From assembly GCF_029227915.1 (NCBI RefSeq), contig NC_079878.1:32329501-32393500 (forward strand): 64,000 nt of DNA, read 5' to 3'. Below, piece after piece: positions 50,801-62,684 of this stretch; positions within the stretch are counted from its first letter, which is position 1; every line of letters starts with the position of its first letter. A program made the translations under genes and the position numbers. A model generated the notes under the pieces. The model was not told the DNA's origin, ran no database searches, and saw nothing but the letters and a program-made list of their open reading frames with translations. This DNA is from Hydractinia symbiolongicarpus. Taxonomy: Eukaryota > Cnidaria > Hydrozoa > Anthoathecata > Hydractiniidae.

Positions 50801-53366
50801 AAGAAGTTTAATCGCCGGCAAACGAAAACTCACGATTTCCCGTAAATCCCGGGCTTGGCCAGTATAGTCAAAAGTATACAAAGAAAGTACCCAGGGAATA
50901 AACTCATTTCCCGAACGATTTTTTATATTATTTTTTTACCACTAAACGCATGAGACTTGTAGTTTTCAAAAATATTTTCATATTTGATGGGACGCTGAAT
51001 AAAAGAAATTTAATCGCCGGCAAACGAAAATCCGCGATTTCCTGTAAATCCCGGACTCAGCCCGTATAGTCAAAAGTATACAAAGAAAGTACCCAGGGAG
51101 TAAACTCATTTCCAGAAAGATTTTTTAAATTATTTTTTCACCACTAAAACGGATAAGACTTGTAGTTTTTAAAAATGTTTTCATTTTTGATGAGACGCTG
51201 AATAAAAGAAGTTTAATCGCCGGCAAACGAAAACCCACGATTTCCCGTAAATCCCGGGCTTGGCCAGTATAGTCAAAAGTATACAAAGAAAGTACCCAGG
51301 GAATAAACTCATTTCCCGAACGATTTTTTATATTATTTTTTTACCACTAAACGCATGAGACTTGTAGTTTTCAAAAATATTTTCATATTTGATGGGACGC
51401 TGAATAAAAGAAGTTTAATCGCCGGCAAACGAAAATCCGCGATTTCCCGTAAATCCCGGACTCAGCCCGTATAGTCAAAAGTATACAAAGAAAGTACCCA
51501 GGGAGTAAACTCATTTCCCGAACGATTTTTTAAATTATTTTTTCACCACTAAAACGCATAAGACTTGTAGTTTTCAAAAATGTTTTCATTTTTGATGAGA
51601 CGCTTAATGAAAGAGGTTTAATCGCCGGCAAACAAAATCCCGCGTTTTCCCGTAAATCCGGGGCTTGGCCCGTATAGTCGAATGTATACAAAGAAAGTAC
51701 CCAGGGAGTAAACTCATTTCCGAACGATTTTTTAAATTTTTTTTTCACCACTAAAACGCATGAGACTTGTAGTTTTTAAAAATATTTTCATTTTTGATGA
51801 GACGCTGAATAAAAGAAGTTTAATCGCCGGCAAACGAAAACCCGCGATTTCCCGTAAATCCCGGGCTTGGCCAGTATAGTCAAAAGTATACAAAGAAAGT
51901 ACCCAGGGAATAAACTCATTTCCCGAACGATTTTTTATATTATTTTTTTACCACTAAACGCATGAGACTTGTAGTTTTCAAAAATGTTTTCATATTTGAT
52001 GGGACGCTGAATAAAAGAAGTTTAATCGCCGGCAAACGAAAATCCGCGATTTCCCGTAAATCCCGGACTCGGCCCGTATAGTCAAAAGTATACAAAGAAA
52101 GTACCCAGGGAGTAAACTCATTTCCCGAACGATTTTTTAAATTATTTTTTCACCACTAAAACGCATGAGACTTGTAGTTTTCAAAAATGTTTTCATTTTT
52201 GATGAGACGCTTAATGAAAGAGGTTTAATCGCCGGCAAACAAAATCCCGCGTTTTCCCGTAAATCCGGGGCTTGGCCCATATAGTCGAATGTATACAAAG
52301 AAAGTACCCAGGAAGTAAACTCATTTCCCGAACAATTTTTTAAATTTTTTTTTCACCACTAAAACGCATGAGACTTGTAGTTTTTAAAAATGTTTTCATT
52401 TTTGATGAGACGCTTAATGAAAGAGGTTTAATCGCCGGAAAACGAAAACCCGCGATTTCCCGTAAATCCCGTGCTTGGCCCGTATAGTCGAATGTATACA
52501 AAGAAAGCACCCTGTGAGTAAACTCATTTCCAGAACGATTTTTTAAATTATATTTTCACCACTAAAACGCAAAAGACTTTTAGTTTTTAAAAATGTTTTC
52601 ATTTTTGATGAGACGCTGAATAAAAGAAGTTTAATCGCCGGCAAACGAAAACCCGCGATTTCCCGTAAATCCCGGCTTGGCCCGTATAGTCAAAAGTATA
52701 CAAGGAAAGTACCCAGGGAGTAAACTCATTTCCCGAACGATTTTTTAAATTATTTTTTCACCACTAAAACGCATGAGACCTGTAGTTTTCAAGAATGTTT
52801 TCATTTTTGATGAGACGCCGAATAAAAGAAGTTTAATCGCCGGCAAACGAAAACCCGCGATTTCCCGTAAATCCCGGGCTTGGCCCGTATAGTCAAAAGT
52901 ATACGAAGAAAGTACCCAGGGAGTAAACTCATTTCCCGAACGATTTTTTATATTATTTTTTTACCACTAAACGCATGACATTTGTAGTTTTCAAAAATGT
53001 TTTCATATTTGATGGGACGCTGAATAAAAGAAGTTTAATCGCCGGCAAACGAAAATCCGCGATTTCCCGTAAATCCCGGACTCGGCCCGTATAGTCAAAA
53101 GTATACAAGGAAAGTACCCAGGGAGTAAACTCATTTCCCGAACGATTTTTTAAATTATTTTTTCACCACTAAAACGCATGAGACTTGTAGTTTTCAAAAA
53201 TGTTTTCATTTTTGATGAGACGCTTAATGAAAGAGGTTTAATCGCCGGCAAACAAAATCCCGCGTTTTCCCGTTAATCCGGGGCTTGGCCCGTATAGTCG
53301 AATGTACACAAAGAAAGTACCCAGGGAGTAAACTCATTTCCCGAACGATTTTTTAAATTATTTTTT
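47899..53366 (+). repeat. 13-monomer HOR of domain 3, 2632 bp period, two copies
   Basis: About 47990-50600 matches about 50620-53215 at 2632 bp. Landmarks include GTAAAACCCGGGC at about 48007 and 50639, GGCCCATATAGTCG at about 49641 and 52273, CGCAAAAGACTTTTAG at about 49937 and 52569, GAGACCTGTAG at about 50143 and 52775, and CGCATGACATTTG at about 50339 and 52971. The order is P, P' , Q, P, Q, D2, P', Q', D2, E2, R, S-like, S, T, with the first positions partly hybrid. Copies differ at scattered bases, for example ACTAAAAGCATG at 49321 against ACTAAACGCATG at about 51953. Confidence 0.85.
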
Positions 53367-54176
53367 CACCACTAAAACGCATGAGACTTGTAGTTTTCAA
53401 GAATGTTTTCATTTTTGATGAGACGCCGAATAAAAGAAGTTTAATCGCCGGCAAACGAAAACCCGCGATTTCCCGTAAATCCCGGCTTGGCCCGTATAGT
53501 CAAAAGTATACAAGGAAAGTACCCAGGGAGTAAACTCATTTCCCGAACGATTTTTTAAATTATTTTTTCACCACTAAAACGCATGAGACCTGTAGTTTTC
53601 AAGAATGTTTTCATTTTTGATGAGACGCCGAATAAAAGAAGTTTAATCGCCGGCAAACGAAAACCCGCGATTTCCCGTAAATCCCGGGCTTGGCCCGTAT
53701 AGTCAAAAGTATACGAAGAAAGTACCCAGGGAGTAAACTCATTTCCCGAACGATTTTTTATATTATTTTTTTACCACTAAACGCATGACATTTGTAGTTT
53801 TCAAAAATGTTTTCATATTTGATGGGACGCTGAATAAAAGAAGTTTAATCGCCGGCAAACGAAAATCCGCGATTTCCCGTAAATCCCGGACTCGGCCCGT
53901 ATAGTCAAAAGTATACAAGGAAAGTACCCAGGGAGTAAACTCATTTCCCGAACGATTTTTTAAATTATTTTTTCACCACTAAAACGCATGAGACTTGTAG
54001 TTTTCAAAAATGTTTTCATTTTTGATGAGACGCTTAATGAAAGAGGTTTAATCGCCGGCAAACAAAATCCCGCGTTTTCCCGTTAATCCGGGGCTTGGCC
54101 CGTATAGTCGAATGTACACAAAGAAAGTACCCAGGGAGTAAACTCATTTCCCGAACGATTTTTTAAATTATTTTTT
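52557..54176 (+). repeat. 4-monomer HOR, 810 bp period, two copies
   Basis: 52557-53366 and 53367-54176. Marks recur at 810 bp: GAGACCTGTAG at about 52775 and 53585, CGCATGACATTTG at about 52971 and 53781, and CCCGTTAATCCGG with GAATGTACACAAAG at about 53270 and 54080. The first monomers differ: the one at 52557 has CGCAAAAGACTTTTAG, while that at 53367 has TTTTCAAGAATG. The second unit therefore starts with a hybrid. Confidence 0.9.
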
Positions 54177-54581
54177 CACCACTAAAACGCATGAGACTTG
54201 TAGTTTTCAAGAATGTTTTCATTTTTGATGAGACGCTGAATAAAAGAAGTTTAATCGCCGGCAAAGGAAAACCCGCGATTTCCCGTAAATCCCGGGCTTG
54301 GCCCGTATAGTCAAAAGTATACGAAGAAAGTACCCAGGGAGTAAACTCATTTCCCGAACGATTTTTTTTATAATTTTTTTACCACTAAACGCATGAGACT
54401 TGTAGTTTTCAAAAATGTTTTCATATTTGATGGGACGCTAAATAAAAGAAGTTTAATCGCCGGCAAACGAAAATCCGCGATTTCCCGTAAATCCCGGACT
54501 CGGCCCGTATAGTCAAAAGTATACAAAGAAAGTACCCAGGGAGTAAACTCATTTCCCGAACGATTTTTTAAATTATTTTTT
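54177..54581 (+). repeat. Linker of two monomers shared with 59.9-60.25 kb
   Basis: GGCAAAGGAAAACCC at about 54259 and the rearranged T-tract ATTTTTTTTATAATTTTTTT at about 54361 recur at about 59931 and 60032, about 5671 bp away. This marks a longer-range duplication around the 11/12-mer block. The second monomer is a Q relative with GCTAAATAAAAG. Confidence 0.8.
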
Positions 54582-57500
54582 CACCACTAAAACGCATGAG
54601 ACTTGTAGTTTTCAAAAATGTTTTCATTTTTGATGAGACGCTTAATGAAAGAGGTTTAATCGCCGGAAAAAGAAAACCCGCGATTTCCCGTAAATCCCGG
54701 GCTTGGCCCGTATAGTCGAATGTATACAAAAAAAGTACCTTGTGAGTAAACTCATTTCCAGAACGATTTTTTAAATTATATTTTCACCACTAAAACGCAT
54801 AAGACTTGTAGTTTTTAAAAATGTTTTCATTTTTGATGAGACGCGAAATAAAAGAAGTTTAATCGCCGGCAAACGAAAACCTGCGATTTCCCTAAATCCC
54901 GGACTCGGCCCGCATAGTAAAAAGTATACAAAGAAAGTACCCAGGGAGTAAACTCATTTCCAGAAAGATTTTTTAAATTATTTTTTCACCACTAAAACGC
55001 ATAAGACTTGTAGTTTTTAAAAATGTTTTCATTTTTGATGAGACGCTGAATAAAAGAAGTTTAATCGCCGGCAAACGAAAACCCACGATTTCCCGTAAAT
55101 CCCGGGCTTCGCCAGTATAGTCAAAAGTATACAAAGAAAGTACCCAGGGAATAAACTCATTTCCCGAACGATTTTTTATATTATTTTTTTACCACTAAAC
55201 GCATGAGACTTGTAGTTTTCAAAAATATTTTCATATTTGATGGGACGCTGAATAAAAGAAGTTTAATCGCCGGCAAACGAAAATCCGCGATTTCCCGTAA
55301 ATCCCGGACTCAGCCCGTATAGTCAAAAGTATACAAAGAAAGTACCCAGGGAGTAAACTCATTTCCCGAACGATTTTTTAAAATATTTTTTCACCACTAA
55401 AACGCATAAGACTTGTATTTTTCAAAAATGTTTTCATTTTTGATGAGACGCTTAATGAAAGAGGTTTAATCGCCGGCAAACAAAATCCCGCGTTTTCCCG
55501 TAAATCCGGGGCTTGGCCCGTATAGTCGAATGTATACAAAGAAAGTACCCAGGGAGTAAACTCATTTCCGAACGATTTTTTAAATTTTTTTTTCACCACT
55601 AAAACGCATGAGACTTGTAGTTTTCAAAAATATTTTCATATTTGATGGGACGCTGAATAAAAGAAGTTTAATCGCCGGCAAACGAAAATCCGCGATTTCC
55701 CGTAAGTCCCGGACTCGGCCCGTATAGTCAAAAGTATACAAAGAAAGTACCCAGGGGGTAAACTCATTTCCCGAACGATTTTTTAAATTATTTTTACACC
55801 ACTAAAACGCATGAGACTTGTAGTTTTCAAAAATGTTTTCATTTTTGATGAGACGCTTAATGAAAGAGGTTTAATCGCCGTCAAACAAAATCCCGCGTTT
55901 TCCCGTAAATCCGGGGCTTGGCCCGTATAGTCGAATGTATACAAAGAAAGTACTCAGGGAGTAAACTCATTTCCCGAACGATTTTTTAAATTTTTTTTTC
56001 ACCACTAAAACGCATGAGACTTGTAGTTTTTAAAAATGTTTTCATTTTTGATAAGACGCTTAATGAAAGAGGTTTAATCGCCGGAAAACGAAAACCCGCG
56101 ATTTCCCGTAAATCCCGTGCTTGGCCCGTATAGTCGAATGTATACAAAGAAAGTACCCTGTGAGTAAACTCATTTCCAGAACGATTTTTTAAATTATATT
56201 TTCACCACTAAAACGCAAAAGACTTTTAGTTTTTAAAAATGTTTTCATTTTTGATGAGACGCTGAATAAAAGAAGTTTAATCGCCGGCAAACGAAAACCC
56301 GCGAGTTTCCCGTAAATCCCGGCTTGGCCCGTATAGTCAAAAGTATACAAGGAAAGTACCCAGGGAGTAAACTCATTTCCCGAACGATTTTTAAATTATT
56401 TTTTCACCACTAAAACGCATGAGACCTGTAGTTTTCAAGAATGTTTTCATTTTTGATGAGACGCCGAATAAAAGAAGTTTAATCGTCGGCAAACGAAAAC
56501 CCGCGATTTCCCGTAAATCCCGGGCTTGGCCCGTATAGTCAAAAGTATACGAAGAAAGTACCCAGGGAGTAAACTCATTTCCCGAACGATTTTTTATATT
56601 ATTTTTTTACCACTAAACGCATGACATTTGTAGTTTTCAAAAATGTTTTCATATTTGATGGGACGCTGAATAAAAGAAGTTTAATCGCCGGCAAACGAAA
56701 ATCCGCGATTTCCCGTAAATCCCGGACTCGGCCCGTATAGTCAAAAGTATACAAAGAAAGTACCCAGGGAGTAAACTCATTTCCCGAACGATTTTTTAAA
56801 TTATTTTTTCACCACTAAAACGCATGAGACTTGTAGTTTTCAAAAATGTTTTCATTTTTGATGAGACGCTTAATGAAAGAGGTTTAATCGCCGGAAAAAG
56901 AAAACCCGCGATTTCCCGTAAATCCCGGGCTTGGCCCGTATAGTCGAATGTATACAAAAAAAGTACCTTGTGAGTAAACTCATTTCCAGAACGATTTTTT
57001 AAATTATATTTTCACCACTAAAACGCATAAGACTTGTAGTTTTTAAAAATGTTTTCATTTTTGATGAGACGCGAAATAAAAGAAGTTTAATCGCCGGCAA
57101 ACGAAAACCTGCGATTTCCCTAAATCCCGGACTCGGCCCGCATAGTAAAAAGTATACAAAGAAAGTACCCAGGGAGTAAACTCATTTCCAGAAAGATTTT
57201 TTAAATTATTTTTTCACCACTAAAACGCATAAGACTTGTAGTTTTTAAAAATGTTTTCATTTTTGATGAGACGCTGAATAAAAGAAGTTTAATCGCCGGC
57301 AAACGAAAACCCACGATTTCCCGTAAATCCCGGGCTTCGCCAGTATAGTCAAAAGTATACAAAGAAAGTACCCAGGGAATAAACTCATTTCCCGAACGAT
57401 TTTTTATATTATTTTTTTACCACTAAACGCATGAGACTTGTAGTTTTCAAAAATATTTTCATATTTGATGGGACGCTGAATAAAAGAAGTTTAATCGCCG

Positions 57501-59239
57501 GCAAACGAAAATCCGCGATTTCCCGTAAATCCCGGACTCAGCCCGTATAGTCAAAAGTATACAAAGAAAGTACCCAGGGAGTAAACTCATTTCCCGAACG
57601 ATTTTTTAAAATATTTTTTCACCACTAAAACGCATAAGACTTGTATTTTTCAAAAATGTTTTCATTTTTGATGAGACGCTTAATGAAAGAGGTTTAATCG
57701 CCGGCAAACAAAATCCCGCGTTTTCCCGTAAATCCGGGGCTTGGCCCGTATAGTCGAATGTATACAAAGAAAGTACCCAGGGAGTAAACTCATTTCCGAA
57801 CGATTTTTTAAATTTTTTTTTCACCACTAAAACGCATGAGACTTGTAGTTTTCAAAAATATTTTCATTTTTGATGAGACGCTGAATAAAAGAAGTTTAAT
57901 CGCCGGCAAACGAAAACCCGCGATTTCCCGTAAATCCCGGGCTTGGCCAGTATAGTCAAAAGTATACAAAGAAAGTACCCAGGGAATAAACTCATTTCCC
58001 GAACGATTTTTTATATTATTTTTTTACCACTAAACGCATGAGACTTGTAGTTTTCAAAAATATTTTCATATTTGATGGGACGCTGAATAAAAGAAGTTTA
58101 ATCGCCGGCAAACGAAAATCCGCGATTTCCCGTAAGTCCCGGACTCGGCCCGTATAGTCAAAAGTATACAAAGAAAGTACCCAGGGGGTAAACTCATTTC
58201 CCGAACGATTTTTTAAATTATTTTTTCACCACTAAAACGCATGAGACTTGTAGTTTTCAAAAATGTTTTCATTTTTGATGAGACGCTTAATGAAAGAGGT
58301 TTAATCGCCGTCAAACAAAATCCCGCGTTTTCCCGTAAATCCGGGGCTTGGCCCGTATAGTCGAATGTATACAAAGAAAGTACTCAGGGAGTAAACTCAT
58401 TTCCCGAACGATTTTTTAAATTTTTTTTTCACCACTAAAACGCATGAGACTTGTAGTTTTTAAAAATGTTTTCATTTTTGATAAGACGCTTAATGAAAGA
58501 GGTTTAATCGCCGGAAAACGAAAACCCGCGATTTCCCGTAAATCCCGTGCTTGGCCCGTATAGTCGAATGTATACAAAGAAAGTACCCTGTGAGTAAACT
58601 CATTTCCAGAACGATTTTTTAAATTATATTTTCACCACTAAAACGCAAAAGACTTTTAGTTTTTAAAAATGTTTTCATTTTTGATGAGACGCTGAATAAA
58701 AGAAGTTTAATCGCCGGCAAACGAAAACCCGCGAGTTTCCCGTAAATCCCGGCTTGGCCCGTATAGTCAAAAGTATACAAGGAAAGTACCCAGGGAGTAA
58801 ACTCATTTCCCGAACGATTTTTAAATTATTTTTTCACCACTAAAACGCATGAGACCTGTAGTTTTCAAGAATGTTTTCATTTTTGATGAGACGCCGAATA
58901 AAAGAAGTTTAATCGTCGGCAAACGAAAACCCGCGATTTCCCGTAAATCCCGGGCTTGGCCCGTATAGTCAAAAGTATACGAAGAAAGTACCCAGGGAGT
59001 AAACTCATTTCCCGAACGATTTTTTATATTATTTTTTTACCACTAAACGCATGACATTTGTAGTTTTCAAAAATGTTTTCATATTTGATGGGACGCTGAA
59101 TAAAAGAAGTTTAATCGCCGGCAAACGAAAATCCGCGATTTCCCGTAAATCCCGGACTCGGCCCGTATAGTCAAAAGTATACAAAGAAAGTACCCAGGGA
59201 GTAAACTCATTTCCCGAACGATTTTTTAAATTATTTTTT
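54582..59239 (+). repeat. 11-mer (2228 bp) followed by its 12-mer sister (2430 bp)
   Basis: Copy 1 is 54582-56809 and copy 2 is 56810-59239. Early marks are 2228 bp apart (GCATAGTAAAAAG at 54912 and 57140; TTGTATTTTTC at about 55413 and 57641). Late marks are 2430 bp apart (CCGTAAGTCCC at about 55700 and 58130; GCGAGTTTCCC at about 56302 and 58732; AATCGTCGGC at 56481 and 58911). Copy 2 has one extra monomer at about 57822-58024. The 13-mer block also has that monomer (49116), so copy 1 probably lost it. Confidence 0.92.
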
Positions 59240-60252
59240 CACCACTAAAACGCATGAGACTTGTAGTTTTCAAAAATGTTTTCATTTTTGATGAGACGCT
59301 TAATGAAAGAGGTTTAATTGCCGGCAAACAAAATCCCGCGTTTTCCCGTAAATCCGGGGCTTGGCCCGTATAGTCGAATGTACACAAAGAAAGTACCCAG
59401 GGAGTAAACTCATTTCCCGAATAATTTTTTAATTTTTTTTTTCACCACTAAAACGCATGAGACTTGTAGTTTTCAAAAATGTTTTCATTTTTGATGAGAC
59501 GCTTAATGAAAGAGGTTTAATCGCCGGAAAACGAAAACCCGCGATTTCCCGTAAATCCCGGGCTTGGCCCGTATAGTCGAATGTATACAAAGAAAGTACC
59601 CTGTGAGTAAACTCATTTCCAGAACGATTTTTTAAATTATATTTTTACCACTAAAACGCATAAGAGTTGTAGTTTTTAAAAATGTTTTCATTTTTGATGA
59701 GACGCTGAATAAAAGAAGTTTAATCGCCGGCAAACGAAAACCCGCGATTTCCCGTAAATCCCGGCTTGGCCCGTATAGTCAAAAGTATACAAAGAAAGTA
59801 CCCAGGGAGTAAACTCATTTCCCGAACGATTTTTTAAATTATTTTTTCACCACTAAAAAGCATGAGACTTGTAGTTTTCAAGAATGTTTTCATTTTTGAT
59901 GAGACGCTGAATAAAAGAAGTTTAATCGCCGGCAAAGGAAAACCCGCGATTTCCCGTAAATCCCGGGCTTGGCCCGTATAGTCAAAAGTATACGAAGAAA
60001 GTACCCAGGGAGTAAACTCATTTCCCGAACGATTTTTTTTATAATTTTTTTACCACTAAACGCATGAGACTTGTAGTTTTCAAAAATGTTTTCATATTTG
60101 ATGGGAAGCTAAATAAAAGAAGTTTAATCGCCGGCAAACGAAAATCCGCGATTTCCCGTAAATCCCGGACTCGGCCCGTATAGTCAAAAGTATACAAAGA
60201 AAGTACCCAGGGAGTAAACTCATTTCCCGAACGATTTTTTAAATTATTTTTT
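59240..60252 (+). repeat. Five domain 3 monomers between HOR blocks
   Basis: The run contains D2 (with TTAATTGCCGGCAAACAAAATCC split over 59317), E2-like, N-like (CCCGGCTTGG), S-like (TTTTCAAGAATG with ACTAAAAAGCATG) and a Q relative (GATGGGAAGCTAAAT). The last two match 54177-54581. No tandem HOR unit is complete here. Confidence 0.75.
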
Positions 60253-62684
60253 CACCACTAAAACGCATGAGACTTGTAGTTTTCAAAAATGTTTTCATTT
60301 TTGATAAGACGCTTAATGAAAGAGGTTTAATCGCCGGCAAACGAAATCCCGCGTTTTCCCGTAAATCTGGGGCTTGGCCCGTATAGTCGAATGTATACAA
60401 AGAAAGTACCCAGGGATTAAACTCATTTCCCGAACGATTTTTTAAATTTTTTTTTCACCACTAAAACGCATGAGACTTGTAGTTTTCAAAAATGTTTTCA
60501 TTTTTGATGAGACGCTTAATGAAAGAGGTTTAATCGCCGGAAAAAGAAAACCCGCGATTTCCCGTAAATCCCGGGCTTGGCCCGTATAGTCGAATGTATA
60601 CAAAAAAAGTACCTTGTGAGTAAACTCATTTCCAGAACGATTTTTTAAATTATATTTTCACCACTAAAACGCATAAGACTTGTAGTTTTTAAAAATGTTT
60701 TCATTTTTGATGAGATGCGGAATAAAAGAAGTTTAATCGCCAGCAAACGAAAACCCGCTATTTCCCGTAAATCCCGGCTTGGCCCGTATAGTCAAAAGTA
60801 TACAAGGAAAGTACCCAGGGAGTAAACTCATTTCCCGAACGATTTTTTAAATTATTTTTGCACCACTAAAACGCATGAGACTTGTAGTTGCCAAAAATGT
60901 TTTCATTTTTGATGAGACGCTGAATAAGAGAAGTTGAATCGCCGGCAAACGAAAACTCGCGATTTCCCGTAAATCCCGGGCTTGGCACGTATAGTCGAAT
61001 GTATACAAAGAAAGTACCCTGTGAGTAAACTCATTTCCAGAACGATTTTTTAAATTATTTTTTCACCACTAAAGCCCATGAGACTTGTGGTTTTTAAAAA
61101 TGTTTTCATTCTTGATGAGACGCTGAATAAAAGAAGTTTAATCGCCGGCAAACGAAAACCCGCGATTTTCCGTAAATCCCGGCTTGGCCCGTACAGTCAA
61201 AAGTATACTAAGAAAGTATCCAGGGAGTAAACCCATTTCCCGAACGATTTTTTTAATTATTTTTTCACCACTAAAACGCATGAGACTTGTAGTTTTCAAA
61301 AATGTTTTCATTTTTGATGAGACGCTGAATAAAAGCAGTTTAATCGCCGGCAAACGAAAATCCGCGATTTCCCGTAAATCCCGGACTCGGCCCGTATAGT
61401 CAAAAGTATACAAAGAAAGTACCCAGGGAGTAAACTCATTTCCCGAACGATTTTTTAAATTATTTTTTCACCACTAAAACGCATGAGACTTGTAGTTTTC
61501 AAAAATGTTTTCATTTTTGATAAGACGCTTAATGAAAGAGGTTTAATCGCCGGCAAACGAAATCCCGCGTTTTCCCGTAAATCTGGGGCTTGGCCCGTAT
61601 AGTCGAATGTATACAAAGAAAGTACCCAGGGATTAAACTCATTTCCCGAACGATTTTTTAAATTTTTTTTTCACCACTAAAACGCATGAGACTTGTAGTT
61701 TTCAAAAATGTTTTCATTTTTGATGAGACGCTTAATGAAAGAGGTTTAATCGCCGGAAAAAGAAAACCCGCGATTTCCCGTAAATCCCGGGCTTGGCCCG
61801 TATAGTCGAATGTATACAAAAAAAGTACCTTGTGAGTAAACTCATTTCCAGAACGATTTTTTAAATTATATTTTCACCACTAAAACGCATAAGACTTGTA
61901 GTTTTTAAAAATGTTTTCATTTTTGATGAGATGCGGAATAAAAGAAGTTTAATCGCCAGCAAACGAAAACCCGCTATTTCCCGTAAATCCCGGCTTGGCC
62001 CGTATAGTCAAAAGTATACAAGGAAAGTACCCAGGGAGTAAACTCATTTCCCGAACGATTTTTTAAATTATTTTTGCACCACTAAAACGCATGAGACTTG
62101 TAGTTGTCAAAAATGTTTTCATTTTTGATGAGACGCTGAATAAGAGAAGTTGAATCGCCGGCAAACGAAAACTCGCGATTTCCCGTAAATCCCGGGCTTG
62201 GCACGTATAGTCGAATGTATACAAAGAAAGTACCCTGTGAGTAAACTCATTTCCAGAACGATTTTTTAAATTATTTTTTCACCACTAAAGCCCATGAGAC
62301 TTGTGGTTTTTAAAAATGTTTTCATTCTTGATGAGACGCTGAATAAAAGAAGTTTAATCGCCGGCAAACGAAAACCCGCGATTTTCCGTAAATCCCGGCT
62401 TGGCCCGTACAGTCAAAAGTATACTAAGAAAGTATCCAGGGAGTAAACCCATTTCCCGAACGATTTTTTTAATTATTTTTTCACCACTAAAACGCATGAG
62501 ACTTGTAGTTTTCAAAAATGTTTTCATTTTTGATGAGACGCTGAATAAAAGCAGTTTAATCGCCGGCAAACGAAAACCTGCGATTTCCCTAAATCCCGGA
62601 CTCGGCCCGTATAGTCAAAAGTATACAAAGAAAGTACCCAGGGAGTAAACTCATTTCCAGAAAGATTTTTTAAATTATTTTTTC
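60253..62684 (+). repeat. 6-monomer HOR of domain 3, 1216 bp, two near-identical copies
   Basis: 60253-61468 and 61469 to about 62575, after which copy 2 diverges (AAACCTGCG and CCCTAAATC in place of AAATCCGCG and CCCGTAAATC). Shared rare marks at 1216 bp include GATAAGACGC, CAGGGATTAAAC, GAGATGCGGAATAAAAG, AATCGCCAGC, TTGGCACGTATAG and AAAGCCCATGAG. The only difference I noticed inside the match is TTGCCAAAAATG (about 60889) against TTGTCAAAAATG (about 62105). Confidence 0.92.

Noticed and set aside
54355-54385. Changed T-tract with TATAA as an insertion or promoter
   Set aside because: It is a variant of the TTTTTTATATTATTTTTTT junction common to domain 3, repeated at about 60032, with no extra sequence.
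298-62648. Recurrent short open reading frames of 61-124 codons, mostly on the minus strand, with near-identical predicted peptides
   Set aside because: They are the satellite monomer read in frame. The same peptides recur at HOR spacing (1216, 1620, 2026, 3241 bp), stop after one to two monomers, and overlap readings on the other strand. Since 203 is not a multiple of 3, the frame shifts at every monomer. No ribosome-binding or domain signal is present, so none is annotated as coding.
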